From the NCBI GenBank assembly GCA_016208235.1, contig JACQYN010000031.1:1-46893 (forward strand): a stretch of 46,893 nucleotides of DNA, read 5' to 3'. The notes below the pieces were generated by a model. The model ran no database searches. It was not told where the DNA came from and saw only the letters and a list, made by a program, of their open reading frames with translations. The translations under genes and the position numbers were made by a program. The DNA comes from Deltaproteobacteria bacterium. Its GTDB lineage: Bacteria; Desulfobacterota; Desulfobaccia; Desulfobaccales; 0-14-0-80-60-11. Shown piece after piece: positions 35,549 to 43,568 of this stretch (position 1 is its first letter; each line of letters begins with the position of its first letter).

Positions 35549-36076
35549 TCATTTAGCCAGGGCGGCCAGTTTCTTCAGGTCCATCTGCCCGGCCACAGCC
35601 TTCAAAGGCTCGGTATTGTCGATACCTTCGCCTTCCAGCTTGACCCAGAAGCGGTCGGCCACGCTGATATTCAGCTCCCCGTGTTTGTCTTTGTTCTTAT
35701 AAGTCTCCAGGGCCTTGAACCCATTGATGGTGGTGCTGCGCATAGTCTCTTCGCTGGTTTCCATCTCCATCTGCGGCAGCATTCCCAGCCAGGGCATACT
35801 CTGGCCCATGAAGTCCAGGACGATGACCTCCAGGGTCTTGTCACCGGCGTGATAGGAGGCCTTGGCCTCGCTCATGCTGATAGTTTGATGCTTCACCGTG
35901 GTGCCGCTGGGCTTCCCCGACATTTCCCAACCCGACAGCTTGAGTTCCACAAAAGGGAGCAATTGCTTGAAATGCACCGGTTCTCCAGGGAAGGCCGCAG
36001 TCGGCGCCAGGGTCAAAAACGCCAGGCCGGCCATTACCAGCCCTAACAAATTGCTTTTGAGCATCCGCTTCATCAT
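35549..36076 (-). CDS. Exported protein of unknown function
   Basis: A 175-residue protein with a signal peptide (KSNLLGLVMAGLAFLTLAP, cleavage near AAFPG). RBS GGGAGGAAG precedes tandem ATG codons (36074-36076 and 36071-36073). The mature part is an alternating strand/turn pattern: FVELKLSGWEMSGKPSGTTV, then EAKASYHAGDKTLEVIVLD, and VADRFWVKLEGEGI. It lacks cysteines and recognised motifs. The shape suggests a soluble periplasmic single-domain protein, possibly a lipid- or ligand-binding beta sandwich. I do not recognise the family. It is in the same direction as, and close to, the C45 hydrolase. Confidence 0.75.
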   Translation of the reverse strand: MMKRMLKSNLLGLVMAGLAFLTLAPTAAFPGEPVHFKQLLPFVELKLSGWEMSGKPSGTTVKHQTISMSEAKASYHAGDKTLEVIVLDFMGQSMPWLGMLPQMEMETSEETMRSTTINGFKALETYKNKDKHGELNISVADRFWVKLEGEGIDNTEPLKAVAGQMDLKKLAALAK

Positions 36077-36131
36077 CTTCCTCCCGGAAAGTTAATTGAG
36101 AATCAATTGGGTGCTGCGGGCAAAGCGGTCT

Positions 36132-36539
36132 TCAACTTTCTCTGGACCACTTCAACCACAGGGCGGTGGCCATGCCCCAGACAAAGCCGAAAAGCAAGAT
36201 CAGAACCGGGGTCGTATAGCCCAGGCGCAACCCCAGGAGGCCCCGCTGCATCTGCGGCATCATGACCAACAGGGAAATGAGCGTCTGCGGCAAGCTGTAA
36301 ATTATCCCCAGAGAGATGTAGGAAAGGCGCCTCAGGGGTAGGAGAAATAGAAAGGCCCAGAGGCCGCCCCAAACCATATGCTGGTAAACCCAAAAGGGGG
36401 TCAAAGCGGGAGCGAATTGGGAGCCCAGCAAGGCATTAATGCCCAAAGTTCCAAAGAGCCAGGCGGCCAGGCCTTTCAGCAGCCCGCCCAGGGAGCCGGC
36501 CGCGAAGACGAGGCTGATATTTTTAAAAGTTATACGCAT
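36132..36539 (-). CDS. Small membrane protein, paralogue 1 of a tandem pair
   Basis: A 135-residue protein with four predicted membrane helices. It opens MRITFKNISLVFAAGSLGGL and has HMVWGGLWAFLFLLPLRRLS mid-way and LLGLRLGYTTPVLILLFGFVWG before the C-terminus. The same skeleton (KNISL-F-AG--GGL, WGGLWAFLFLLP, G-LGL-LG--TP) recurs in the next gene. No catalytic or transport motif is seen and no function is proposed. The RBS is weak (GGGTGAACTAA). Confidence 0.75.
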   Translation of the reverse strand: MRITFKNISLVFAAGSLGGLLKGLAAWLFGTLGINALLGSQFAPALTPFWVYQHMVWGGLWAFLFLLPLRRLSYISLGIIYSLPQTLISLLVMMPQMQRGLLGLRLGYTTPVLILLFGFVWGMATALWLKWSRES

Positions 36540-36686
36540 TTAGTTCACCCATTTTGAGGATAATCCGGCAGTAGCGAAGACCAGGAGCCGGATTGGGCAA
36601 CAATAAATTTTAGATAATCCCCCATCGGAAGGCAAAGGGTTTCTGGGGGGGGTGGACTATGAGGCCTTTCCTTTAGGCACTTTCTT

Positions 36687-37097
36687 CTATCTTTCCGCGG
36701 TGAGTTGCAGCCAGAAGCCCCCGGCCAGCCCCCAGACCGCGTTATAGAAGAGGACGAACGCGGGGGTCAGGTGGCCCAGTTGCAGGCCCAGCATACCTTT
36801 CTGAGCCTGGAAAGGAAAGACTATGAACAACTGCACCAGGGTCGGCCCCAGGCTGTAGAGCAGGCCCCTGGCGGGGAATGACAGGTTTCTCCGGGGCAGG
36901 AGAAAAAGAAAAGCCCAGAGGCCGCCCCAGACCAGGCGGTTATAGAGCCAGGGGGTACTGAAAGGGGGGGCGATTTGGACATTCAGGGCTTTGGTGACGC
37001 CCCAGACTCCGAACAGCCAGACGACGAGCATATTCGCCAGGCCGCCGACACAGCCGGCGGTGAAGGTCAGAGAGATATTCTTGGCGGAAAATTTCAT
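36687..37097 (-). CDS. Small membrane protein, paralogue 2 of a tandem pair
   Basis: A 136-residue protein with four helices, clearly homologous to the gene at 36132-36539 (MKFSAKNISLTFTAGCVGGL, RLVWGGLWAFLFLLPRRNLS, GMLGLQLGHLTPAFVLF). The ATG at 37097 lies three bases after the TAA of the truncated HtrA-like PDZ frame, and GGAAGTGA serves as RBS. The gene therefore originally followed, and was coupled to, an htrA-type protease gene. That neighbourhood hints at an envelope role, which is inference only. Confidence 0.78.
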   Translation of the reverse strand: MKFSAKNISLTFTAGCVGGLANMLVVWLFGVWGVTKALNVQIAPPFSTPWLYNRLVWGGLWAFLFLLPRRNLSFPARGLLYSLGPTLVQLFIVFPFQAQKGMLGLQLGHLTPAFVLFYNAVWGLAGGFWLQLTAER

Positions 37098-37100
37098 GGA

Positions 37101-37337
37101 TTAATCACTTCCCGTCCGTCCCCGGAGCTGTCGGGGCCTGGATTTGGACTCTTCCGGGAAGATGTCCAGCGCCATCTTTTCTGTACCCCGGAGGATGGTC
37201 AGGGTGGATTTGACCCCGATCCGGGCATCGGTGAGGAGCTTGTGTAGGTCATCAATTTCGGCGATGGGCTGGGACGCAAACGCGACGATAACGTCTCCCC
37301 GGCGCAGTCCGGCCTTTTGCGCCGGGCTTTGGGCTCT
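37101..37337 (-). pseudogene. C-terminal PDZ domain of an HtrA/DegP-type protease (truncated)
   Basis: The frame reads SPAQKAGLRRGDVIVAFASQ, then AEIDDLHKLLTDARIGVKST and LTILRGTEKMALDIFPEE, ending TAA at 37101-37103. This is the core of a PDZ domain of trypsin-like serine proteases (DegP/DegS/HtrA). The protease domain and PDZ start are missing; upstream it joins pirin coding sequence in another frame at about 37325-37340. It has no start codon of its own and is a fossil of a deletion that joined two genes. Confidence 0.8.
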
Positions 37338-37534
37338 ATGTCCCGGTGGGGGTGGAGGGGCCAGGTGGCGCCGGGGGAAAGGGTGTCGTCGTTGAAGACC
37401 CTTAAAGTGCCGAAATGCTCGAATTCCGGGTCATAATACTGGTCAAAGGAAAAGTGCCAGCGCCCCTCAAAGGTGCCGTTTTCAATGACTCCCCGAGCCT
37501 GATAGATGCTTTCCGGCGGGCGAATGATGATCAT
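37338..37534 (-). pseudogene. Pirin N-terminal fragment
   Basis: From ATG 37532-37534, behind GAGGCAAT, the translation gives IIIRPPESIYQARGVI, FSFDQYYDPEFEHFGTLRVF, NDDTLSPGATWPLHPHRDIE. This matches the N-terminal cupin of pirin, including the metal ligands in HPHRD (His, His). About 66 residues remain of a normal 230-300. It then runs out of frame into the PDZ fragment. The joined frame would continue 45 more codons of nonsense to 37199. It lies 68 bases downstream of hcp. Confidence 0.82.
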
Positions 37535-37601
37535 ATTGCCTCGTATCGATGGGGGGAGGGGGTAAGAGCCCATGACCCTTATCCCCCTCCTCCAATTCAT
37601 C

Positions 37602-39230
37602 CTAACCCAGAATCGCCTTCAGGTCTTCGTCCGGGGTGCTGATAGGCATGATGTTGAAGTTCTTCACCAGCACGTCCAGAACATTGGGGGTGATGAAGGC
37701 CGGCAGGCTCGGCCCCAGGCGCATGTTCTTGATCCCCAGGAAGAGCAGGCTCAGGAGAATAGCCACTGCTTTTTGCTCGTACCAGGAGAGGATCATGGAC
37801 AGGGGCAGGTCGTTTACGCCCACGTTGAAGGCGTTGGCCAGGGCCACGGCGATCTGCACCGCGGAATAGGCGTCGTTGCACTGGCCGATGTCCAGCAACC
37901 GGGGAATGCCGCCGATGTCCCCAAGTTGCTTGTCAAAGAAGCGGAACTTGCCGCAGGCCAGGGTGAGGACTACGCAATCCTTGGGCACCTTCTCCACGAA
38001 CTCGGTGTAGTAGTTGCGGGTGGGTTTGGCGCCGTCGCAGCCGCCCACCAGGAAGAAGTGGCGGATGTTTTTGTTTTTTACCGCCTCGATGACCGTGCCG
38101 GCCACGGACATCACCGTGTTCCGGGCAAAACCGGAGTTGACGAAACGGCCGTTCACGTCTTCCGGGAATCCCGGCAGGGCCAGGGCCTTGTCAATCACTG
38201 GCTGGAAGTTACGGTCGGCGATATGTTTGATACCCGGCCAACCCACCAGGCCGCAGGTGAAGAGATTATCGGCATAAATCTCCGCGGGCCGCTGGAGGCA
38301 GTTGGTGGTCATGACAATGGCCCCGGGGAACTGGGGGAACTCCTTGGTCTGGTTCTGCCAGGCCGTGCCGTAATGGCCGTAAAAATGGGGGTATTTCTTC
38401 AGGCCGGGATAGCCGTGGCAAGGAAGCATCTCCCCGTGGGTATAGACGTAGATGCCTTTGCCTTCGCTCAACTTGAGGACTTCTTCCAGGTCCAGGAGGT
38501 CGTGGCCGGAGACCACGATGGCCTTGCCCTTTTTATGCCCTAAGGGGACCTGGGTGGGCACGGGGTGGCCGTAGGTGCCGGTATTGCCGGCATCCAGCAG
38601 CTCCATGGCCCGCAGGTTGATTTCGCCGCATTTCAGGCACAACCCCAGCAGGTCATTGAGGCCCAGGTCCTTGCTGGCGGTGGCGGCAAAACCTTCATGA
38701 ACGAAGGCATAGACCTTTTCGTCTTCCTGCCCCAGGATCTGGGCGTGATCCGCGTAAGCGCACACCCCTTTGATGCCGAAAAGCAGGGTGTGCTTTAAAG
38801 ACAGAATATCCTGGTCAGCGGCGGGATAGGACTTTAACCCCACGGACTCGGCCTCCTGCAGCATTACCTCTTTATTGGCCCCCGGCTGGAAGGTGGCCGG
38901 GCCTGCCGGAAAATCCGCCTGGCCGCCCGCGGCCTTAACCTTGGCTTTCAGGCCTTCCCGGAGTTCCACGGCGCGATTGATTAACTTGATAAAGCGCTCC
39001 GGATCGAAGTCCACGTTGGTAAGGGTGGAAAACGCGGCCTTGACGGTAAAGACATTGACCTCCCGGTCGTTGACGCCTACCTTGCGCCCTGCCACGGCCA
39101 CCTGGGATAATCCCTGGAGACTGAAAATCAAGAGATCTTGTAAAGCGGCCACTTCGGGGTTCTTGCCGCAAACTCCCTGAACGGTGCAAGCCACGCCCTT
39201 TGCCGCTTGCTCACATTGATAACAGAACAT
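37602..39230 (-). CDS. hcp: Hybrid cluster protein (hydroxylamine reductase)
   Basis: A 542-residue Hcp. The N-terminal cluster ligands C3, C6, C15 and C21 (CYQCEQ...C...VCGKNP) bind the cubane cluster in the short spacing typical of the Desulfovibrio-type proteins. The hybrid cluster ligands lie in GLCLKCGEINLRAMELLDAG, TNCLQRP, ACGKFRFFD, DIGQCNDAYSAV and NDLPLSMILSWYEQKA. Hcp removes NO or hydroxylamine in the cytoplasm under anaerobic nitrosative stress. The ATG at 39228-39230 has the RBS AGGAGGAAG. A CRP/FNR-type palindrome lies about 104 bases upstream. No hcr reductase gene is adjacent. Confidence 0.95.
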   Translation of the reverse strand: MFCYQCEQAAKGVACTVQGVCGKNPEVAALQDLLIFSLQGLSQVAVAGRKVGVNDREVNVFTVKAAFSTLTNVDFDPERFIKLINRAVELREGLKAKVKAAGGQADFPAGPATFQPGANKEVMLQEAESVGLKSYPAADQDILSLKHTLLFGIKGVCAYADHAQILGQEDEKVYAFVHEGFAATASKDLGLNDLLGLCLKCGEINLRAMELLDAGNTGTYGHPVPTQVPLGHKKGKAIVVSGHDLLDLEEVLKLSEGKGIYVYTHGEMLPCHGYPGLKKYPHFYGHYGTAWQNQTKEFPQFPGAIVMTTNCLQRPAEIYADNLFTCGLVGWPGIKHIADRNFQPVIDKALALPGFPEDVNGRFVNSGFARNTVMSVAGTVIEAVKNKNIRHFFLVGGCDGAKPTRNYYTEFVEKVPKDCVVLTLACGKFRFFDKQLGDIGGIPRLLDIGQCNDAYSAVQIAVALANAFNVGVNDLPLSMILSWYEQKAVAILLSLLFLGIKNMRLGPSLPAFITPNVLDVLVKNFNIMPISTPDEDLKAILG

Positions 39231-39305
39231 GTTGTCTTCCTCCGCTTAGTGTAATGAATTCTTGGTGGTGGCCAGGCTCACCAGTTTTTGCCGTTGCTTG
39301 AGGGT

Positions 39306-39347
39306 AATCTAAACCGCGGTGGGGCGGAGTCCCTTGACTTAAGACAA
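39306..39347 (-). promoter_or_regulatory. hcp promoter with CRP/FNR-family activator site at about -41.5
   Basis: The minus strand has the near-palindrome TTGTCTTAAGTCAA (39334-39347) and, 22 bases further, a -10-like TAGATT (39306-39311). If transcription starts at 39299, the dyad centre (39340.5) lies at -41.5, the class II activator position. The half-sites TTG/CAA fit DNR, HcpR or FNR-like regulators. Confidence 0.55.
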
Positions 39348-39401
39348 AAACGAATAAATTTTTCTTGCACCCACCTTCCCCAATTTTGGGATAATGTCTG
39401 A

Positions 39402-39427
39402 TTAACTTAGACAATTCGATAAGTTAA
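39402..39427. repeat. Perfect 8-bp inverted repeat in the hcp upstream region
   Basis: TTAACTTA (39402-39409) and TAAGTTAA (39420-39427) are exact complements separated by ten bases. It lies in the divergent region between hcp and the exported Pro/Lys-rich gene, about 172 bases from hcp. It could be an operator or a short hairpin; it has no T-tract, so it is not a terminator. Confidence 0.55.
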
Positions 39428-39593
39428 ATGTTTTCCAACCCGTTTTTTCAGTTGCAATAAAAATAAGCATTATTTTTTACCTGACCAGACCCAGGGAAAT
39501 TTGGGTTTGGGATAGCAAAAATTTTTAATTTTCTTCAACCTCCCCTTAAGTTTTTTTCCGTGGCTTCCGAAAATCATGGTAAGCGGAGGGGCC

Positions 39594-40310
39594 ATGTTGA
39601 GATTCGCTTGGTGGGAAAATTTCATCGTTTTGGCATTGCTGACTCTATTCCTGGCGGGGCCGGCATGGGGGAAGATCTCCCCGGATGAGGCGGTGCCTTT
39701 TACGGATTATGGGAGTTTTCTGGGGGAATACCGGGCTGCAGGCGCGTTTAAGTTCTATGACAATACCGAAGCGCTGTTGCGTCTGGCCCAATTTGAGCTG
39801 TCCCTGATGCGCTATCGATTTCTCAAGGGGCAGATCCAGAGGAAAGGAGACTACCGGGGCCTGTTGGCCATGGTCGATCTCCGTCTCCGGTTTTTAAAGA
39901 AGCAACTGCACCTCCACGAAATGGATATTGCCGCCATCCCGCCTCGAAAGGCAAGGATACCCCGGCCCAAGAAGCCGGAAGCCAAACCGTCTCCGGAAAA
40001 GGAAAAGCCCGGGGCAGCCAAACCCAAAACCCCAAGGGACGCTGATCAAGACGATGATCTGGCCAAAGATACGGCCAAGAAAGAACCCCCCGTATCTGCG
40101 GTATCCGGTCCTCCCAGCCCTCCGGGGATAGCCGTGACCGCTCCTCCGGCCACCCCGGGAAAACCCCCGGAGGTGGCGGTGACGGATACTACTAAGCCCA
40201 AGGAAGAAAAGGCCGAAGAAGAGGCCAAACCCCCTCCGCCCCCGCCCGGTTTCTGGGAGAAGCTAAAGATCCGCCTGCATTTAAAGAAAAAGGCGGCTGA
40301 TTCCGGTTAG
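39594..40310 (+). CDS. Exported Pro/Lys/Glu-rich protein of unknown function
   Basis: A 238-residue protein. I start it at ATG 39594 because GCGGAGGGG lies just upstream and the translation then opens directly with the signal peptide (LRFAWWENFIVLALLTLFLA, cleavage near AWG). An earlier ATG at 39576 is possible. Residues about 30-110 form a small helical region (FYDNTEALLRLAQFELSLMR). The rest is low-complexity, rich in Pro, Lys, Glu and Ala with PKKPEAKPSPEKEK and PPPPPPG, and it ends with a basic amphipathic tail (KLKIRLHLKKKAA). The linker could span the periplasm. No family is recognised. Confidence 0.7.
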   Translation: MLRFAWWENFIVLALLTLFLAGPAWGKISPDEAVPFTDYGSFLGEYRAAGAFKFYDNTEALLRLAQFELSLMRYRFLKGQIQRKGDYRGLLAMVDLRLRFLKKQLHLHEMDIAAIPPRKARIPRPKKPEAKPSPEKEKPGAAKPKTPRDADQDDDLAKDTAKKEPPVSAVSGPPSPPGIAVTAPPATPGKPPEVAVTDTTKPKEEKAEEEAKPPPPPPGFWEKLKIRLHLKKKAADSG

Positions 40311-40351
40311 AAAAGAAGCGAATTTGTAGGAAGGTGCCGGGAGATAAAACT

Positions 40352-40418
40352 GGGGAAAAAGGCGAAAAGGGAAAAAGGGGAAAAGGGTCATCGCGGTTAA
40401 TTCCCCTTTTCCCCTTCT
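40352..40418. repeat. G4A4-type purine repeat with pyrimidine counter-arm
   Basis: Purine runs (GGGGAAAAA, GGCGAAAA, GGGAAAAA, GGGGAAAA, GGG) about 8 bases apart from 40352 are followed by CCCCTTTTCCCCTT (40403-40416), which can fold back on them. It may double as a bidirectional terminator between 40310 and the merR gene end at 40477. A close copy lies at 43364-43434. Confidence 0.6.
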
Positions 40419-40476
40419 TCATTCAGCCCTCCATCAACCTCCCTAATCCCACAAGACCAATATCCCCCGGACTTTT

Positions 40477-40848
40477 CTATTCCAGCAAGTCTTTCAAGGC
40501 CAGAAGCTCGTCCCGGATGGTCCGCAGCAAAGCCAGGCCTTCGGGTTCCGGGGGTTTTAAGGGCAGCGGCGCCTGGTAACGGGGCCCGGGGCCCCGATCG
40601 TGGGCCTGGAGCTGGCGGCGCATGGCCGTCAGGCTCAACTTTTCTTCGTCCCGGAGGCGCTTGATTTCGAAGATGAGTTGGATGTCCGCGGCGCGGTAAA
40701 GACGGTGCCGGGAACTTTTGCGAAAAGGCCGGAGAATCTTCCCCTGGGTTTCCCAATAGCGCAGCACATGGGGCCGCACTCCGGTGATCCGGCTTACCTC
40801 GCCGATGGTGTAGAACCTTTTGGGGGATAATTCTTCCGCCGCATCCAC
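40477..40848 (-). CDS. MerR-family transcriptional regulator
   Basis: A 123-residue protein with a MerR-type winged HTH at 12-80: YTIGEVSRITGVRPHVLRYW, then SRHRLYRAADIQLIFEIKRL. The C-terminal part is short (dimer helix and tail LLRTIRDELLALKDLLE), with no effector-binding domain and no metal-binding cysteines. MerR proteins of this size are commonly encoded downstream of pheT (often after ihfA) in proteobacteria. The start at 40848 is one base after the pheT stop, so translation is coupled to pheT. Targets are unknown. Confidence 0.88.
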   Translation of the reverse strand: MDAAEELSPKRFYTIGEVSRITGVRPHVLRYWETQGKILRPFRKSSRHRLYRAADIQLIFEIKRLRDEEKLSLTAMRRQLQAHDRGPGPRYQAPLPLKPPEPEGLALLRTIRDELLALKDLLE

Positions 40849-40849
40849 C

Positions 40850-43234
40850 TTAACGCAGTTCCGCTCCCAATTCCTCTGCCAACGCCTTCACCAGGGCCTC
40901 ATGATGCCGGTTGACCGCCTCATCGGTGAGGGTCTTCTCCGGATCCCGGTAAGAGAGGCGGAAAGCCAGGCTGCGCTTGTCCCCGGGGATGGGCGGCCCC
41001 GCGTAGACATCGAAGAGCCGGGCCTCCACCAGCCAGGGGGCGCCGTGGTAATAGAGTTCCTGGGCCACTCGGGCCGCGGGTACTTCCGCGGGGACGACGA
41101 GGGCGATGTCCCGATAGACCGCGGGGTAGCGGGGCAGGGGGGTAAAGAGGGGAAAGGGCTCGGCCGCCGCGGCCAGGGTCTGGAAGTTGAGCTCAAAGGC
41201 CCACAAGGGGCCTTCCAGGTCGAGTTTTTCGCTGATCTGGGGCGCGATTTCCCCCAAGACCCCCAGTTCCTGGTCCCGGGAATAGATCCGGGCCCCCTGC
41301 CGCAGATACGCGGGCAGCCCGTCGCCCCGGAAACTCACTTCCGGGATGAGCAGTCCTTGCAGCAGGGTTTCCACCACCCCCTTGAGGTCGAAGAAATCCA
41401 CCGGGACCTTGGCGGCCAGCCAGGAATTTTCCTCCCGGGCGCCGGAGATCACGCCGGTGAGCCACTGTTCCTCCCGGGGCAGTTCCGCACCGGCCATGGG
41501 TGCGAAGACTTTGGAGAGCTCAAAAAGGCGCACGTCCTGGATCTGTTTCAGGTGATTGCGGCGCAAGGTGTCCAGCAACCCCGGCAACAAGGAGGTGCGC
41601 ATCAGGGCCTGCTCTTCGCTTAAGGGGTTGGCCAGGCGCAAGGCTTCCTCCTCTCCCAACAAGCCCTGTACCCTTTCCGACTGGAAAGAGTAGTTAATGG
41701 CCTCAAAGAAACCCTGGCCCAGGAGGAGATGCCGGGCCTCGCTGCGCAACCGAGCCTCCGGCCCGGGGCGGCGGGTAGCCAGCGCGCCTTTCGGCAGGGT
41801 CACTGGTACCTGGTCATAACCCGCCAGGCGGGCGACCTCTTCGATGAGGTCGATTTCCCGCTCCAGATCACCCCGGAAGGGAGGCACCTGCACCTCCAGG
41901 GTGTCCGCATCCCGCTTGACGGCCGGTAGATGCAGACGATGCAAAAGCCGGTGCATCTCTTCCTGGGGGAGATTTGTCCCCAGAACCGCGTTGGCCCGGG
42001 AAGCCCGCAGCGACACCCGGGGTCGCTGGATGGGGTGGGGATAGACGTCCAGGCGTCCGGCCAGAACCCGGCCGCCCCCCACCTGGGCCATGAGCTGCGC
42101 GGCCCGCTCCAGGGCGTGGATGATCCCTTCCGGGTCCACGCCCCTTTCGAAGCGGTAGGAGGCCTCGGTACCCAGGCCCAGACGTTTGGCGGTGCGGCGG
42201 ATAGTCCCGGGATCGAAATAAGCGCTCTCAATTAATACCTGCCGGGTGGCCCCGGTTACTTCCGATTCCAGGCCGCCCATGACCCCGGCCAGAGCCACGG
42301 GTTTGTCGCCGTCGCAAATGAGGAGGGTTTCGGGAGTCAAGGGCCGTTCCTGGTCGTCCAGGGTGACGAAATAGCGTTCCCCATTTTTGGGCCGACGCAC
42401 CACGATCTCCCCGCGGTTAAGCTTTTGGAAATCAAAGGCATGTAAAGGCTGGCCGAATTCCAGGAGCACGTAGTTGGTGACGTCCACCAAGTTATTGATG
42501 GCCCTCAGGCCCGCGAGTTGCAGACGCCGCCTGAGCCAGAAAGGGGAAGGACCCACCGTCAGGTCCAACACCAGGCGGGCGGCGTAGCGGGGGCACCCCA
42601 CCGGGTCCAGGATGGTCACCCGGGCCAGGGGATGGGCCGGTTCCGCCACTTCGGCGACGATCACCTCCGGGTGGCGCAGGGGTTGATTCAAGAGCGCCGC
42701 CACCTCCCGGGCCAAACCCAGGACGCTCAGACAATCCGGGCGGTTGGGGGTGACGGCCACTTCCAGGACCACATCCGCCAGTCCCAGGGCCGCGGCCAGG
42801 TCCCGGCCCAGGGGCAGGTCCTGGGGAATTTCCATCAGGCCGATATGGTCCGAGGACAGACCCAATTCATCTTCCGCCAGGAGCATGCCTTCGGAAGCCA
42901 CTCCCCGGAGCTTGGCGGCCTTGATTTTCCGGCCCCCGGAGACCACTGCGCCCAGAGGGGCAAAGGGGTAAAGCTTGCCGGCGCTTAAATTGGGAGCGCC
43001 GCACACCACCCGGTAAGTGGCGCGGCCGTCCTCCACCTCTGCCACTTGCAGGCGGTCCGCCTGGGGGTGCGGTTCCACCCGGGTCACCCGACCCACCACC
43101 ACCCCGGAGAAATCCGGGGCCATCTCTTCCAGGGCCTCCACTTCCAGGCCCGCCAGAGTAAGCCGGTCCGCCAGTTCGGCAGGCGACACGGTGAGGTCCA
43201 CAAAATCTTTCAGCCAGTTGATTGAGAGGCGCAT
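40850..43234 (-). CDS. pheT: Phenylalanyl-tRNA synthetase beta subunit
   Basis: A 794-residue PheT of normal length. The N-terminal MRLSINWLKDFVDLTVSP and the EMAP/tRNA-binding domain (VVVGRVTRVEPHPQADRLQV, about 45-145) are followed by the B3/4 editing domain, the B5 domain and the catalytic-like core. It ends in the ferredoxin-like anticodon-binding domain (PLPRYPAVYRDIALVVPAEV, about 700-794). With PheS it charges tRNA-Phe with phenylalanine and edits Tyr-tRNA. The pheS gene, usually immediately upstream, is absent here: 330 bases of repeat-containing DNA precede pheT. The merR gene follows in the same transcript. Confidence 0.96.
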   Translation of the reverse strand: MRLSINWLKDFVDLTVSPAELADRLTLAGLEVEALEEMAPDFSGVVVGRVTRVEPHPQADRLQVAEVEDGRATYRVVCGAPNLSAGKLYPFAPLGAVVSGGRKIKAAKLRGVASEGMLLAEDELGLSSDHIGLMEIPQDLPLGRDLAAALGLADVVLEVAVTPNRPDCLSVLGLAREVAALLNQPLRHPEVIVAEVAEPAHPLARVTILDPVGCPRYAARLVLDLTVGPSPFWLRRRLQLAGLRAINNLVDVTNYVLLEFGQPLHAFDFQKLNRGEIVVRRPKNGERYFVTLDDQERPLTPETLLICDGDKPVALAGVMGGLESEVTGATRQVLIESAYFDPGTIRRTAKRLGLGTEASYRFERGVDPEGIIHALERAAQLMAQVGGGRVLAGRLDVYPHPIQRPRVSLRASRANAVLGTNLPQEEMHRLLHRLHLPAVKRDADTLEVQVPPFRGDLEREIDLIEEVARLAGYDQVPVTLPKGALATRRPGPEARLRSEARHLLLGQGFFEAINYSFQSERVQGLLGEEEALRLANPLSEEQALMRTSLLPGLLDTLRRNHLKQIQDVRLFELSKVFAPMAGAELPREEQWLTGVISGAREENSWLAAKVPVDFFDLKGVVETLLQGLLIPEVSFRGDGLPAYLRQGARIYSRDQELGVLGEIAPQISEKLDLEGPLWAFELNFQTLAAAAEPFPLFTPLPRYPAVYRDIALVVPAEVPAARVAQELYYHGAPWLVEARLFDVYAGPPIPGDKRSLAFRLSYRDPEKTLTDEAVNRHHEALVKALAEELGAELR

Positions 43235-43363
43235 AATGTACTAATTTAACTCTCTTTGCGTTAGAACTCAAGAACCTACCGGCGGGTTGATGAAAAACCC
43301 GGGGAAAGCAAAGGAGGAAAAGCGGTCCTGAAGGGAGGCCAAGCAAAAGACTGGGAGTGAAAA

Positions 43364-43434
43364 GGGGAAAAGGGAAAAAGGGGGAAACGGGTTCGGGGTT
43401 ATTTTCCCTTTTCACCTCTTCCCCTTTTTCCCTA
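43364..43434. repeat. Second copy of the G4A4-type purine repeat
   Basis: GGGGAAAAGGGAAAAAGGGG (from 43364) is nearly identical to the core at 40361-40380 and is followed by TTTTCCCTTTTCACC and CCCCTTTTTCCC on the pyrimidine side. The two copies flank the pheT-merR unit. It occupies much of the 330-base gap upstream of pheT. Confidence 0.6.
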
Positions 43435-43496
43435 ATTTTAATGCCCTTGCTCTCTTCCCCCAACTCAATCCTATCGAGACATTTGTTGAGTCCACC

Positions 43497-43523
43497 AATA
43501 AAGAAGGGACCTTGAACGGTCCC
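43497..43523 (-). terminator. Terminator of the MucR-type gene
   Basis: On the minus strand GGGACC (43518-43523) and GGTCCC (43506-43511) pair around a six-base loop and are followed by TTCTTTAT. It lies 46 bases after the mucR-like stop codon and separates that gene from pheT. Confidence 0.7.
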
Positions 43524-43568
43524 CTCTGTTAACCGGAAATTACTGCAGTCTGGAAACTCAGTCTATTC

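Noticed and set aside
37602-38543. Long plus-strand frame (323 residues) opposite hcp
   Set aside because: It is a shadow of hcp: composition mirrors the antisense of a GC-rich gene, and hcp itself is complete with cluster ligands and RBS.
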